DNA of 64,000 nucleotides from Salegentibacter salinarum (GTDB taxonomy: Bacteria; Bacteroidota; Bacteroidia; Flavobacteriales; Flavobacteriaceae): assembly GCF_900168115.1 (NCBI RefSeq), contig NZ_FUZC01000008.1, forward strand, positions 62,001 through 126,000, read 5' to 3'. Position numbers and translations under genes: made by a program. Below the pieces are notes generated by a model, which was not told the DNA's origin, made no database searches, and saw only the letters and a program-made list of their open reading frames with translations. Of this stretch, positions 14,330 to 24,143 are shown in pieces (positions within the stretch are counted from its first letter, which is position 1; each line of letters opens with the position of its first letter).

Positions 14330-16096
14330 CTAAATAGAGGTGCTGGAACCCTCAGGTGGGTAACTGGATTTATTTTTTAGTGCATCAATTTGTTCCCTGG
14401 TGAATTGCGGAAGCGGCATCTCCCGTTCCTTTTTTAGGTTTTCTACTGCGGCTTCTGCTTCAGCTGTTTTTTCTTTAGAAAGTCCCTGGTCTTTTCCGAA
14501 GTAAATAGTTTGCGATGGGAAAGCGAAATCGGTACCGCTCTGGTCTACCACATCCATCATTCTTAACATAAGGTCTTCTCTGATTTCCAGGAATTCATTA
14601 AAATCTTTTGCATCTAAATATGCAAAAACTTCCAGGTCTAAAGAATGCGCTCCAAAACCTATAAACCTAATTCTGGCGGGGTCTTCATAAACTTTAGGGT
14701 GCGCGTAAAGTACCTTTCTTAATTCGGTAAGTAAATAGCGCAACTGATCAGTTGAAGTCTCGTATCTAAAATTTAAAACACTTACAAACCGAAACCTATC
14801 TCTATGAGCATAATTTTCAATAGTGTCAGATGAAAATGCACCGTTGGGAATCGTCACTACAGTTCGGTCTAAAGTGCGAATTCGGGTAGAGCGAATGCCA
14901 ATCTTTTCAATATTTCCGGTTACTTCGCCTACCCGGCAAAAATCGCCAACGCGAATTGGTCTGTCAGCAATTAAGGTAACACTTCCTACAAAATTTTCTA
15001 TAGTTTTTTGAGCTCCCAGGGCCAGGGCAATACCCCCAATTCCCAGGGCGGCCAAACCGGTAGTTACATCTATGCCGATGGCACCTAAACTAAATATGAT
15101 ACCAAAAATAACAATAGCAATTTTGGCGGCCCGTTGTAGAAATAATACTATAGAAACCCCTGCAGGGTTTCCGCGTAATAGCATTTTTTCCTGACTAAAT
15201 TTCCCTATAAAATCAGATAATCTCCAAAGCAGAATAAGAATAGCAACAATGCCGACAATAATGGTAATTGCACTAAATTTTTGGCGTAAAATAATAGATA
15301 ATTCCAGGTTTCTCGTAAATGCAACAAAAATCCAAACGGCTACATATAATTTTAATGGAAGTTTAATTGCAGTAATTATTCCCGAAATGGGTTCTTCTCT
15401 AATCCTTTTCCAAAGTTTCTTAAGTAAGAAGATTAGAGAAGAAATCACTACAAATGAAATGAGGTAACTTAAACCAATCAGCAACAAGGCAACAATCCAT
15501 TGGCCTGCAGGTACACCGCCCCAAATATATTTATTGATAAATCCCGGAACAATTTGATCTACAAGAGCCGAATTTTGAAGACTAACCGAACTTACTGCTT
15601 CCACCGTTTCAGCAGAAAAAAGCCAGATTGGGTAGCCTGTTTCATCTTCGTGCTGTTTCAGGAAAATCTCAATTAACTCATCGTCAGGGCTTACACTTCC
15701 TACCTTTTCCAGGTTTGGTTCAAAATCATCGTCGGTTTTACCTGTGGGATCATCACTTATTAAATAATAGGGTAGTATACTTCCCTTCTGGTCAAACAAG
15801 CGTTGTAAAACAAGGACAACCCGCTCTTTTTCTTCTTCAGAAGTAATAGTATGGGGAAAATTGAGATATCTCGAGGCGCGATTATAATTTTGGCCGGCCA
15901 CAGCATCTATAAATCCGCTTATTGTACCTCGCGGCGTTCTTCTGCCTAAAATATCTTCAGGAATTTCCTGGGATTCAGCTTCATTATTTTGATTGTTTCC
16001 TAACGGAAATTGGGCCTCAGCAGGTATACTGCTAACTAATAGGAAACCGATAAGTAATATAAATTTCAGATAAAAAAGATCAATTTTTTTCTTCAT
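14330..16096 (-). CDS. MscS-family mechanosensitive ion channel
   Basis: A 588-residue membrane protein from the ATG at 16096; an in-frame TTG lies three codons upstream, but the ATG gives the better signal peptide (M-K-K-K start, A-E-A-Q end). Residues about 30-185 are a periplasmic domain. Four to five TM helices follow (about 200-385), with the glycine/alanine-rich pore helix (G-L-A-A-L-G-I-G-G-I-A-L-A-L-G) typical of MscS TM3 and the beta domain (F-C-R-V-G-E-V-T-G). A C-terminal alpha/beta part and a charged tail end the protein. It would release solutes on hypo-osmotic shock. It is longer than E. coli MscS because of the N-terminal domain and extra helices. It stands alone between the HTCS gene and a divergent hydroxylase. 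Confidence 0.9.
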   Translation of the reverse strand: MKKKIDLFYLKFILLIGFLLVSSIPAEAQFPLGNNQNNEAESQEIPEDILGRRTPRGTISGFIDAVAGQNYNRASRYLNFPHTITSEEEKERVVLVLQRLFDQKGSILPYYLISDDPTGKTDDDFEPNLEKVGSVSPDDELIEIFLKQHEDETGYPIWLFSAETVEAVSSVSLQNSALVDQIVPGFINKYIWGGVPAGQWIVALLLIGLSYLISFVVISSLIFLLKKLWKRIREEPISGIITAIKLPLKLYVAVWIFVAFTRNLELSIILRQKFSAITIIVGIVAILILLWRLSDFIGKFSQEKMLLRGNPAGVSIVLFLQRAAKIAIVIFGIIFSLGAIGIDVTTGLAALGIGGIALALGAQKTIENFVGSVTLIADRPIRVGDFCRVGEVTGNIEKIGIRSTRIRTLDRTVVTIPNGAFSSDTIENYAHRDRFRFVSVLNFRYETSTDQLRYLLTELRKVLYAHPKVYEDPARIRFIGFGAHSLDLEVFAYLDAKDFNEFLEIREDLMLRMMDVVDQSGTDFAFPSQTIYFGKDQGLSKEKTAEAEAAVENLKKEREMPLPQFTREQIDALKNKSSYPPEGSSTSI

Positions 16097-16250
16097 AACT
16101 GGCAAATTGGCTAAGTTATCCCGAAGATACTAAATTGTAAAGATTATAGGTCTCCCAAACCCACGCGCACTTGAATTGCTTTAAGTTTTAAGAATACTTT
16201 CTGAAAGCTTGACTTCCAATTAACGCCCTTATTCGCTACATTCGATTAAT

Positions 16251-17012
16251 ATGATATTTTTCGAAATTAATAACCCGGGGCTTTTTCTTGTTTGTGTAGG
16301 CATTTTCTTTGCCGCGGTTTTTCTAAGATATTTAATTTCTGCGGGGATTTTTTACTGGTATTATTATAGTTTTAAAAGTAAAAAATTCAGGAACAAAAGA
16401 TTAAGTAAACGCGGTTTTAGAAAAGGGCAGTTAAAAAAAGAAATTTACTGGAGTATGTGGTCTTCTGTTATTTTTGGCTTTTTTGGTGCACTAACTTATT
16501 TCCTGTGGCAAAAAGGTTTTACCGCAATTTACCTGGATCTTGAAAAATTTGGATTTTGGTACTTACCGCTTAGTTTTATTTTGCTTTCCCTGTTTCACGA
16601 AACTTATTATTACTGGGTGCATCGTTGGATGCATCACCCAAAAGTTTTTAGAAAAATTCATAAAGTACATCACGATAGTTTGGTGCCCAGCCCCTGGACG
16701 GCATTTTCATTTCATCCCTGGGAATCTTTACTGGAAGCGCTTATTGTCCCGGCAATTTTAATCGTTTTACCGGTGCATCCTATTGTAATTGGAGTGTATT
16801 TAATTTTTATGACGCTTAGTAGTGTGATTAACCATTTAGATATTGAAATTTATCCCCAAGCTTTTATAAAAAGCCGTTTAGGAAAATTATTTATCGGCGC
16901 AACACATCATCATTTTCATCACGCCGAATTTAAAACCAATTTCGGACTTTATTTTACTTTCTGGGACCGCTGGATGAATACAGAAAGCGACTCTGAAATT
17001 TCTTCGGAATAA
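16251..17012 (+). CDS. Sterol desaturase / fatty acid hydroxylase family membrane protein
   Basis: A 253-residue integral membrane protein with the histidine clusters of the fatty acid hydroxylase superfamily: His116, His124 and His128-129 (H-E-T-Y-Y-Y-W-V-H-R-W-M-H-H), His137/140/141 (H-K-V-H-H), and His219-221/223/224 (T-H-H-H-F-H-H). These bind a di-iron centre that hydroxylates or desaturates lipid chains. TM segments are visible near 10-40, 65-90, 100-120 and 155-190. The substrate is not readable; members act on sterols, carotenoids, fatty acids or alkyl lipids. A TACATTCG element at 16237-16244 sits so close to the ATG that transcription could begin at or near the start codon. Confidence 0.85.
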   Translation: MIFFEINNPGLFLVCVGIFFAAVFLRYLISAGIFYWYYYSFKSKKFRNKRLSKRGFRKGQLKKEIYWSMWSSVIFGFFGALTYFLWQKGFTAIYLDLEKFGFWYLPLSFILLSLFHETYYYWVHRWMHHPKVFRKIHKVHHDSLVPSPWTAFSFHPWESLLEALIVPAILIVLPVHPIVIGVYLIFMTLSSVINHLDIEIYPQAFIKSRLGKLFIGATHHHFHHAEFKTNFGLYFTFWDRWMNTESDSEISSE

Positions 17013-17028
17013 GTGGTGCAAATTTTTC

Positions 17029-17136
17029 TCCGTCATCCTGAACTTGTTTCAGAGCTTACTCCATTTTTTTGGAAATCTAGGTTATGGTTTTTTTAGTCCT
17101 GTTGGAATTTGAAACATGTTCAGTTCAACGGATGAT
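17029..17136. repeat. Dispersed palindromic repeat, degenerate copy (family A)
   Basis: The left arm begins TCCGTCATCCTGAACTTG and continues to about 17052. A degenerate inverted arm (GAAACATGTTCAG ... GGATGA) lies at 17111-17135. The same core occurs at 30269-30345 and 50301-50370. All three copies are intergenic. This one lies in the 210-base gap between the hydroxylase and the metalloprotease. Confidence 0.65.
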
Positions 17137-17222
17137 TTTTATTTACAATTAACAATTCTTCACCTCCCATATTTCAGACATTTTCTCAGGTTTGCTTATC
17201 TTGAGGCCAAAATAAAAATTTT

Positions 17223-19676
17223 ATGATTAGAAAATTACCAATTCTGGGGCTGGCGGCATTTCTTGTAGCTAGCTGCGGAAGTGAAAAATCTGTTTTCGGC
17301 GGTAAAGATATTTCAGCTGAAAATACTTCAAAAAGATCCACAAACGGATTAAAATCTTATAACGAGGTCATCACTTCAGAAGCAGAGTCAGATGAAGGCC
17401 TTTTTACTACGCATTTTGTAGACGATAAGCTTTATTTCGAAATTCCGGTAGCAATGCTTGATAAAGAAATGCTTTTGGTAAGTCGAATCGCTGGTGTGCC
17501 CGATGGTTACGGCGGTGGTTATGTAAATGCCGGTTCTAAAGTGAACGAGCAGGTGGTGCGCTGGACCAAACGGAAAGGTAGTATAGACGTTAAGGTGATT
17601 AGCTTCGAAAATATGAGCGATGAAGAGTCGCCTATTTACAAATCGGTACAAGCCAATAATTACTTTCCAATTCTTTTTAGCTCTAAAATTGAAGCTTATA
17701 ACCAGGATTCTACGAGTGTCGTAATTGAAGCAAGCGCTTTATTCGAAAATGAGGTGGAGGCCATTAACGGACTTTCATCTTCACTCAGGAAGCGTTATAA
17801 AGTGAAGAAACTGGACCAGAGTAGGTCTTATATCGAATCTGCCAAAGCTTACCCTAAAAATGTAGAGATTAAGCACGTGATGACTTACGAAGCTGAAGAG
17901 CCACCAACACGAGACCAGGCCGGGACAATTTCTATGATGATGAATCAATCTATGATTTTACTGCCCGATGAGAAGATGCAGCCAAGAATTGCAGACCATC
18001 GTGTGGGCTGGTTTACTATAGATAAATACGATTATAATTCGGAAGAATTAAAAGCCGATGATTATGAGTTGATTCGCCGTTGGAAGTTGGTTCCAAAAGA
18101 TATTGAAGCCTACAAACGTGGCGAGTTAGTAGAACCTGAGGAGCCTATTGTTTATTATTTAGACCCTGCCACGCCGGAAAAATGGCGTCCTTATTTTAAG
18201 CAGGGAATTGAAGATTGGAATGTAGCCTTTGAAGAAGCCGGGTTTAAAAATGCAATTATCGCTAAAGATCCACCAAGTGAGGAAGAGGATCCGGAGTTTA
18301 GCCCGGAAGACGTGCGCTATTCGGTGGTTCGTTACGTGGCCAGTACCACGCGAAATGCGGTTGGTCCATCGGTGACTGATCCTAGAACTGGAGAAATTAT
18401 TGAGAGTGATATCATCTGGTACCACAATCATTTACGCTCTTACCGAAACCGCTTTATGATTGAGGCTGGAGCCCAAACCGAAGATGCAAGGACTTTAAAT
18501 ACTCCTGAATCTGAAATCGGCGAAATGATGCGTATGGTAATTGCCCACGAAGTTGGCCACGCACTTGGTTTACCACACAATATGAAAGCCAGTGCGGCGT
18601 ATCCAACAGATTCTTTAAGATCGCCTGAATTTACTCAGAAATATGGTTTAACGCCTTCAATTATGGATTACGCCCGTGTAAATTACGTGGCGCAGCCGGA
18701 AGATGAAGGTGTACGGTATATTAGGATGATGGGGCCATACGATAAATATGCAATCAACTGGGGTTATAGATATCTTCCTGAAGCCGATTCTCCTGAAGCA
18801 GAAAAAGGAAAATTAGATGAATGGATTTTAGAAAAAGCAGGAAATCCCTGGTATGAATTCGGAAACGGTTATGGGGGTGTAGATCCGCAATCGCAGCGTG
18901 AAAGTTTAGGGGACGATCAGGTGAAAGCCAGCGAATATGGACTGGCAAATCTTAAAAAGGTAGTTCCAAATTTAATTGAATGGACTTCAAAAGACGGTTA
19001 TGGATATGACGATCTTGAAGAAGTGTATCGCGAATTAACCTATATGTGGCGCGGTTATACTTCTCACGTGGTTGCTAATGTGGGTGGTGTTTATGAAACT
19101 CGAAAAACTTCAAATCAGGATGGAGTGGTTTACGAAAATGTTCCGAAGAAAAAGCAGGAAGAAGCCGTTAACTTTTTAGTTGAAGAAGCTTTTACCACGC
19201 CCGATTGGTTGCTTAACCAGGAAATACTAAACCGAATTGAAGCTTCCGGAGCTATAGAACGTATACAGGGTTTACAGACCCGCGCATTAAATAGTTTGTT
19301 GGATGAAGATCGCTTATACCGAATGATCGCTAACGAAGAAGTAAATGAAAATGAAGCTTATACAGCTGTAAGTTTAATGGAAGATTTGCGCAAAGGTATT
19401 TTTAGTGAGCTTTATAGTAGAAATAAGGTTGATGCTTACCGACGTAATTTACAGCGATCTTACGTAGATATTGCTTCAGAATATCTTAAGAAATTAAATG
19501 CTGAAGATAACGAAGCCTTGCTGAAGTCTGATATTTTGCCACTGATGCGTGGTGAAATGCAAACATTAAAGCGTGAACTTAATAGAAGAAAGTCTGGAAC
19601 AAATCATTCTTTGACACAATATCACTGGGAAGATCTAATCGCCAGGATAGATGCTGCGTTAGATGTAGAGTCTTAA
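17223..19676 (+). CDS. Zinc-dependent metalloprotease lipoprotein (metzincin motif)
   Basis: An 817-residue lipoprotein (lipobox V-A-S-C, Cys18). The active site is an extended metzincin motif, H-E-V-G-H-A-L-G-L-P-H at residues 442-452, with a downstream methionine-turn candidate S-I-M-D-Y. The N-terminal about 40-300 residues resemble the DUF5117/DUF5118 regions that accompany this protease domain in Bacteroidota, and the helical C-terminus completes the family length. It should be a periplasmic or surface-anchored zinc endopeptidase; its substrates are unknown. It is a single-gene unit ended by a strong hairpin shared with the convergent dipeptidase gene. Confidence 0.88.
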   Translation: MIRKLPILGLAAFLVASCGSEKSVFGGKDISAENTSKRSTNGLKSYNEVITSEAESDEGLFTTHFVDDKLYFEIPVAMLDKEMLLVSRIAGVPDGYGGGYVNAGSKVNEQVVRWTKRKGSIDVKVISFENMSDEESPIYKSVQANNYFPILFSSKIEAYNQDSTSVVIEASALFENEVEAINGLSSSLRKRYKVKKLDQSRSYIESAKAYPKNVEIKHVMTYEAEEPPTRDQAGTISMMMNQSMILLPDEKMQPRIADHRVGWFTIDKYDYNSEELKADDYELIRRWKLVPKDIEAYKRGELVEPEEPIVYYLDPATPEKWRPYFKQGIEDWNVAFEEAGFKNAIIAKDPPSEEEDPEFSPEDVRYSVVRYVASTTRNAVGPSVTDPRTGEIIESDIIWYHNHLRSYRNRFMIEAGAQTEDARTLNTPESEIGEMMRMVIAHEVGHALGLPHNMKASAAYPTDSLRSPEFTQKYGLTPSIMDYARVNYVAQPEDEGVRYIRMMGPYDKYAINWGYRYLPEADSPEAEKGKLDEWILEKAGNPWYEFGNGYGGVDPQSQRESLGDDQVKASEYGLANLKKVVPNLIEWTSKDGYGYDDLEEVYRELTYMWRGYTSHVVANVGGVYETRKTSNQDGVVYENVPKKKQEEAVNFLVEEAFTTPDWLLNQEILNRIEASGAIERIQGLQTRALNSLLDEDRLYRMIANEEVNENEAYTAVSLMEDLRKGIFSELYSRNKVDAYRRNLQRSYVDIASEYLKKLNAEDNEALLKSDILPLMRGEMQTLKRELNRRKSGTNHSLTQYHWEDLIARIDAALDVES

Positions 19677-19697
19677 TTTATAAATCAGAATTTATTA

Positions 19698-19733
19698 AAA
19701 ACCCCGAAAAAAATTGAAGTTTTTCGGGGTTTT
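19698..19733. terminator. Bidirectional intrinsic terminator
   Basis: A 14-bp perfect stem (AAAACCCCGAAAAA paired with TTTTTCGGGGTTTT) with a short loop lies between convergent genes. The flanking A and T runs allow termination in both directions. Confidence 0.9.
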
Positions 19734-19755
19734 GTTTTTAGAAAATCTTATTAGA

Positions 19756-20433
19756 TTACTGAACCGGAAAATCAAAATAAGTTTCGGGAAAAGGTTCGTT
19801 TCTTAAAGTATAATGCCACCATTCTTCGGGGTAAGGTCTAAATCCGTTTTTAATCATTATTCGCTTCAGTAACGACCGATTGGCTCTTTGTTCTTTCGTG
19901 ATTTTATTGGTGCTATGGTGAGAAATGTCACCAAAGAAGTCGTAGCCGCTACCCATATCTAATTCTTCGCCGTTTTGGGCATCAATAATAGTGAGATCTA
20001 CAGTGCTGCCACGGGAATGCCCGGATTTTGTGGCGATATAACCGAGTTGAAACAGGTCTTTTTTAGCAACTTCGGGGTAAAATCTTTGTTTGGTAAGCGT
20101 GTCTTCAGGCTTTCTGGCCCATTCAATAAAATGATTTACTGCGGTTTGAGGCCTGTAAGCATCAAAAATCTTGAAACAATAACCTTCAGCCATTAAATCT
20201 TTCTGAGCTTTTTGAAGTGCAGTGGCAGCCTCTTCCGTTAAAATGGCTGTAGGCTTATTATAGGAATTTACCGGTTTTCCTATAAAATTATTATTTCCTG
20301 CATATCGAATATCGAGTTTAATATCAGGAATTTGTTCTTTTAGGTAAACAAAGCCTTCCGGTAGCTTTTTCTGCTGCGCCAAGACGAAATTAAAACTAAA
20401 TAGAAAAATTAAAAGGTAGGTTAAGTTTTTCAT
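19756..20433 (-). CDS. D-alanyl-D-alanine dipeptidase, VanX/DdpX type (M15D)
   Basis: A 225-residue secreted zinc dipeptidase with signal peptide 1-20. The VanX signature is complete: Arg94 in D-A-Y-R-P, zinc ligands His139 (S-G-H-S-R-G) and Asp146 (T-V-D-L), catalytic Glu204 and zinc ligand His207 (E-W-W-H). The enzyme hydrolyses D-Ala-D-Ala. With a signal peptide and no vanH/vanA-like neighbours, a role in recycling D-amino acid dipeptides from cell wall is more likely than vancomycin resistance. It is a single gene, convergent with the metalloprotease across a shared terminator. Confidence 0.92.
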   Translation of the reverse strand: MKNLTYLLIFLFSFNFVLAQQKKLPEGFVYLKEQIPDIKLDIRYAGNNNFIGKPVNSYNKPTAILTEEAATALQKAQKDLMAEGYCFKIFDAYRPQTAVNHFIEWARKPEDTLTKQRFYPEVAKKDLFQLGYIATKSGHSRGSTVDLTIIDAQNGEELDMGSGYDFFGDISHHSTNKITKEQRANRSLLKRIMIKNGFRPYPEEWWHYTLRNEPFPETYFDFPVQ

Positions 20434-20545
20434 TTGTAATCAATTTTAAGCCAAGTTACTTAAAATATTATTCCCTGATATTCATCATATTATTTCGGTA
20501 TTTAAACTATTAATTTTAAGCAGTTTAATCAAAAATAATCAGATC

Positions 20546-21292
20546 ATGGAATTAAAAGGTAAAGTAGCGCTTATAACAGGGGCAGCATCGGGAATAGGAG
20601 AAAGTACAGCTTTGCTTTTTGCAAAGGAAGGTGCCCGGGTTTTTTTAACCGATATAGATGTTGAAAAAGGAGAGAAACTTGCGAAGAAAATAAATAAAAA
20701 TGGAGGAGAAGCGATGTTTTTTAAGGCAGATATTGCTAAAGCCCAGGATTCTGAAAACAGTGTTACTGAAGCGGTGAAGAAATTCGGTAAACTTGATATT
20801 GCCGTAAATAATGCCGGAGTGGGAGGGCCACAACACCCCGTGGGTGAATATCCTATTGAAGCCTGGGATAAAGTGATTGCTATAAATCTTTCGGGTGTTT
20901 TTTACGGTATGCGGTATCAAATTCCTGAAATGCTTAAAAATGGGAAAGGTTCAATTATAAACGTGGCCTCTATTTTGGGAAGCGTTGGTTTCGCAAATTC
21001 GGCAGCCTATGCAGCGGCAAAGCATGGAGTGTTAGGTTTAACCAAATCTGCTGCCTTAGAATATTCTGCGAAAGGAATTAGGGTGAATTCTGTTGGGCCT
21101 GCGTTTATAAATACGCCTATGTTAAAAGATTTAGATAAAGATTTGTTAGCGCAGCTGGTAAATGTGCATCCTATTGGAAGACTGGGAGAAGCAGATGAGG
21201 TGGCTCAACTATTTTTGTGGCTTGCCGGCGAGAAGTCGTCTTTTGCCACAGGAGCTTACTACCCTTTAGATGGCGGGTACTTAGCGCAATAA
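20546..21292 (+). CDS. Short-chain dehydrogenase/reductase (classical SDR)
   Basis: A 248-residue cytoplasmic oxidoreductase. It has the Rossmann cofactor motif T-G-A-A-S-G-I-G (residues 11-18), N-N-A-G at 88-91, and the catalytic Ser142, Tyr155 and Lys159 (Y-A-A-A-K). Asp36 at the end of beta-2 (L-T-D-I-D) points to NAD(H) rather than NADP(H). The C-terminal P-L-D-G-G-Y is typical of classical SDRs. The substrate cannot be read. The gene is monocistronic, with its own terminator just downstream. Confidence 0.88.
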   Translation: MELKGKVALITGAASGIGESTALLFAKEGARVFLTDIDVEKGEKLAKKINKNGGEAMFFKADIAKAQDSENSVTEAVKKFGKLDIAVNNAGVGGPQHPVGEYPIEAWDKVIAINLSGVFYGMRYQIPEMLKNGKGSIINVASILGSVGFANSAAYAAAKHGVLGLTKSAALEYSAKGIRVNSVGPAFINTPMLKDLDKDLLAQLVNVHPIGRLGEADEVAQLFLWLAGEKSSFATGAYYPLDGGYLAQ

Positions 21293-21316
21293 TTGATTTC
21301 AAATTAATTTCTTTAA

Positions 21317-21348
21317 AACCGATGAAAATGATTTTCGTCGGTTTTTTT
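21317..21348 (+). terminator. Intrinsic terminator after the SDR gene
   Basis: An 11-12 bp stem (ACCGATGAAAA / TTTTCGTCGGT, one G-T wobble) with a three-base loop is followed by a run of seven T residues. Confidence 0.85.
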
Positions 21349-21485
21349 ATTGGAGCTTGTTTCTCCTTTTTTTGATCTATAACTTTATGATTTTCATAAG
21401 AAACAGAAAAGGAAATTACTGTTTAAAAATAGTAATTTAGTGGCATTAATTTAGCACATTTAAACCGAAGATTTAGTTTACATTT

Positions 21486-24134
21486 ATGATAGAATCTGAC
21501 ACCTCTAAACTTCCTAAAGAGGAATTAGACAGTCTTAAAAATTATGCACACGGACTTATTAAAACCGTCCGGGAGCCATTATTGGTACTTGATAGAAACC
21601 AAAATATAGTGGCATACAACGCTAATTTTGAGAAAAAGTTTAAAATTAATGAAAGTGAGGGAGGGGTTTCAGTTTTTAACTTTAATCAGAAGCAATTACA
21701 CACGGATGAATTCAGAGAAATTCTGGAAGAACTTCAAAATAGTGAAGAACCGATTTCTGATAGAACTGTTGAGGTGAAATTTTCAGAAAATGAAAAGAAA
21801 AAATTCTCGGTTAATGCTTCTTTACTTTCCTTACCAACAAAAACTTCTTTAACGCTCTTAAGTTTTAAAAGGCTTAAAAGTGGCCGGTTGTCCCGCCAGG
21901 AGAAAGTTTTTAATAAAGTTGTAGATAATATACTTTCCAATGCTCCCGCTGCTATTTGTATTCTTAGAGGTCCGGAACATACTTTTGAGGTAGCTAATGA
22001 GAATTACCTTAAATTAATTGCTCATAGAAATATTATAGGTAAAACTGTAAAAGAAGCGCTTCCCGAAGTCGGAAACCAGGGTTTTATAGATCTCTTAGAT
22101 ACCGTATATTCTACCGGTGAACCATATATTGGTAATGAGATTGCCATTAATCTTCAGGATGAAAATGGAGCGTTTAGAAATTCATACCTCAATTTTGTAT
22201 ATGAACCTACCCGGAACAAAAAAAGCAAAATAGACGGGGTTTTTGTTCATGCAATTGATGTGACCGAGCAGGTACTGGCCCGTAAAAAAGTTGAAGAAAG
22301 TGAAGACCGGTTAAAAGAAGTTATTGATGCCGTTCCTGGTATTATATGGATCACGAATGAGAAAGGTGAAAGTATATTTTTTAATAAAAACTGGTATAGC
22401 TATACTGGCCAAAATGTGGAAGAGGCGAAAGTATTTGGTTGGTTAGAAACAATTCATCCTGAAGATTACGAACGTGCCAAAGCAATTTTCCTTGAAGCTC
22501 AAAAAGAAAGAAAACCTTACAGCTCTACCTTTCGGCTTCAAAGTGCAAATGGAGATTACCGTTGGGTAATAGATAAAGGAAGCCCTAAATTTCATTCCAA
22601 CGGCGAGTATGAGGGAATGATAGGTACGGTAATAGATGTGCACGACGAAAAATTAAAAGAAAACCTTGTTCGGGAAAAAGAACACCGCATGCAGGGAATT
22701 GTTAAGGAAGCCACGGTAGCTACGGCTATTTATACCGGATTGGATATGAATATTGAGCTGGCCAACAATGCCATGCTTAAGCTATGGGGAAAAGATGATT
22801 CGGTATTAAGAAAGCGCTTAGATCAGGCTCTTCCTGAATTAGACGGGCAACCTTTTCTGGAGCTACTAAGAAATGTTTATAGAACTGGAGAAACCTATTG
22901 GGGTAAAGAAGATAAGGTAGATTTACTTATAAACGGTGAAATGCAAACCGGCTTTTATAACTTTACTTACAAACCATTACGTGATAAGAACGGGGAGATC
23001 TACGGAATTTTAAATATGGCAATAGATGTGACCGAATCGGTTAAGTCTAAAATGCTTTTGAAAGAAAGTGAATTTCATTTCAGGCAAATGGCCGATTTAA
23101 TGCCGGGAATGGTTTCAAAAACCGATGCCCGGGGAAGTGATATTTATTTCAATAAAAACTGGTTAGATTTTACGGGCAAGGCCAGTGAAAGCCTTAAGGA
23201 AATTGGCTGGGTAGAATTTATTCATCCCGATGAAAAACAAACTTATTTAGATGCCTGGGAAAATTGTCTTGGTACCGGTTGCGATCTTGAAATGCAGCTG
23301 CGATTAAAGAATAAAGAAGGAAAATACATCTGGCATTTAAGCAGGTGTGAAGCGGTTAAGGAAGATGATGGTTCGGTAAAAATGTGGATTGCCGCAAACA
23401 CCGAAATTGATAAAATTAAGGAAGAAGAAAAACGTAAAGAAGAGTTTCTTAAAATGGTGAGCCACGAGTTGAAAACACCGGTAACTTCTATTAAAGGTTA
23501 TGTACAACTGTTGCTAAGTTTAATTAAAAAACAGCAGGAAGCAGAAGTTTCAAAACTTCCATTACAGCCTTCCTTAGAACGAATAAATCACCAGGTTTCA
23601 CGGTTAACAAGATTAATTTCAGAAATACTTGATCTTTCCAGAATTCGGGAAAATCAATTGGAATTAAAGAAGGAAGAATTTAATTTAAATGAACTTGTTG
23701 CCGAAACTATTCAGGATATAAATTACACCAATACGCAACATAAAATAGACCTGGAAAGTGAAGTGCAAAGCCTTGTACGGGCTGATAGGGATCGTATTGG
23801 GCAGGTAATTATTAATTTAATTATGAATGCTATAAAATATTCACCCGGCAGTCTAAATATTAATGTAAAGGTTGTACAGGAGGCCAGGGATAAAGTCAAA
23901 GTGATTATAAAAGATTTCGGCATTGGAATAAGCACCGAAAACCACAAAAAGATCTTTAAAAGATTTTACAGGGTTGGGGTTAAAAGCGAAGAAACTTATT
24001 CAGGTTTTGGTATAGGATTATATTTGGCGAATGAGATTATGGAAAGACATAATGGAGAAATAAAAGTGAAAAGTAGATTAGGCGAAGGTTCAGAATTTTC
24101 ATTCATTCTGGATGCTACGCAAATTACTTCTTAA
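21486..24134 (+). CDS. Soluble multi-PAS sensor histidine kinase
   Basis: An 882-residue kinase with no signal peptide or TM helix, so probably cytoplasmic. About five PAS-type modules can be traced (about 14-127, 140-262, 272-392, 400-518 and 523-645). Two of them carry the F-x-N-K-N-W ... F-T-G / Y-T-G pattern of PAS-PAC units. The HisKA domain follows with His660 in M-V-S-H-E-L-K-T-P, then HATPase_c (about 770-880) with N-box N-L-I-M-N-A-I-K-Y and G-F-G-I-G-L. It starts a two-gene unit with a REC-only partner nine bases downstream. The signal sensed is unknown; redox, light or small ligands are possible through PAS. Confidence 0.92.
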   Translation: MIESDTSKLPKEELDSLKNYAHGLIKTVREPLLVLDRNQNIVAYNANFEKKFKINESEGGVSVFNFNQKQLHTDEFREILEELQNSEEPISDRTVEVKFSENEKKKFSVNASLLSLPTKTSLTLLSFKRLKSGRLSRQEKVFNKVVDNILSNAPAAICILRGPEHTFEVANENYLKLIAHRNIIGKTVKEALPEVGNQGFIDLLDTVYSTGEPYIGNEIAINLQDENGAFRNSYLNFVYEPTRNKKSKIDGVFVHAIDVTEQVLARKKVEESEDRLKEVIDAVPGIIWITNEKGESIFFNKNWYSYTGQNVEEAKVFGWLETIHPEDYERAKAIFLEAQKERKPYSSTFRLQSANGDYRWVIDKGSPKFHSNGEYEGMIGTVIDVHDEKLKENLVREKEHRMQGIVKEATVATAIYTGLDMNIELANNAMLKLWGKDDSVLRKRLDQALPELDGQPFLELLRNVYRTGETYWGKEDKVDLLINGEMQTGFYNFTYKPLRDKNGEIYGILNMAIDVTESVKSKMLLKESEFHFRQMADLMPGMVSKTDARGSDIYFNKNWLDFTGKASESLKEIGWVEFIHPDEKQTYLDAWENCLGTGCDLEMQLRLKNKEGKYIWHLSRCEAVKEDDGSVKMWIAANTEIDKIKEEEKRKEEFLKMVSHELKTPVTSIKGYVQLLLSLIKKQQEAEVSKLPLQPSLERINHQVSRLTRLISEILDLSRIRENQLELKKEEFNLNELVAETIQDINYTNTQHKIDLESEVQSLVRADRDRIGQVIINLIMNAIKYSPGSLNINVKVVQEARDKVKVIIKDFGIGISTENHKKIFKRFYRVGVKSEETYSGFGIGLYLANEIMERHNGEIKVKSRLGEGSEFSFILDATQITS

Positions 24135-24143
24135 ATAAAGAAT

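Noticed and set aside
19756-20433. Vancomycin resistance gene cluster
   Set aside because: The VanX-type dipeptidase has a signal peptide and no VanH, VanA or VanS/R-like neighbours, so a cell wall recycling role is more likely.
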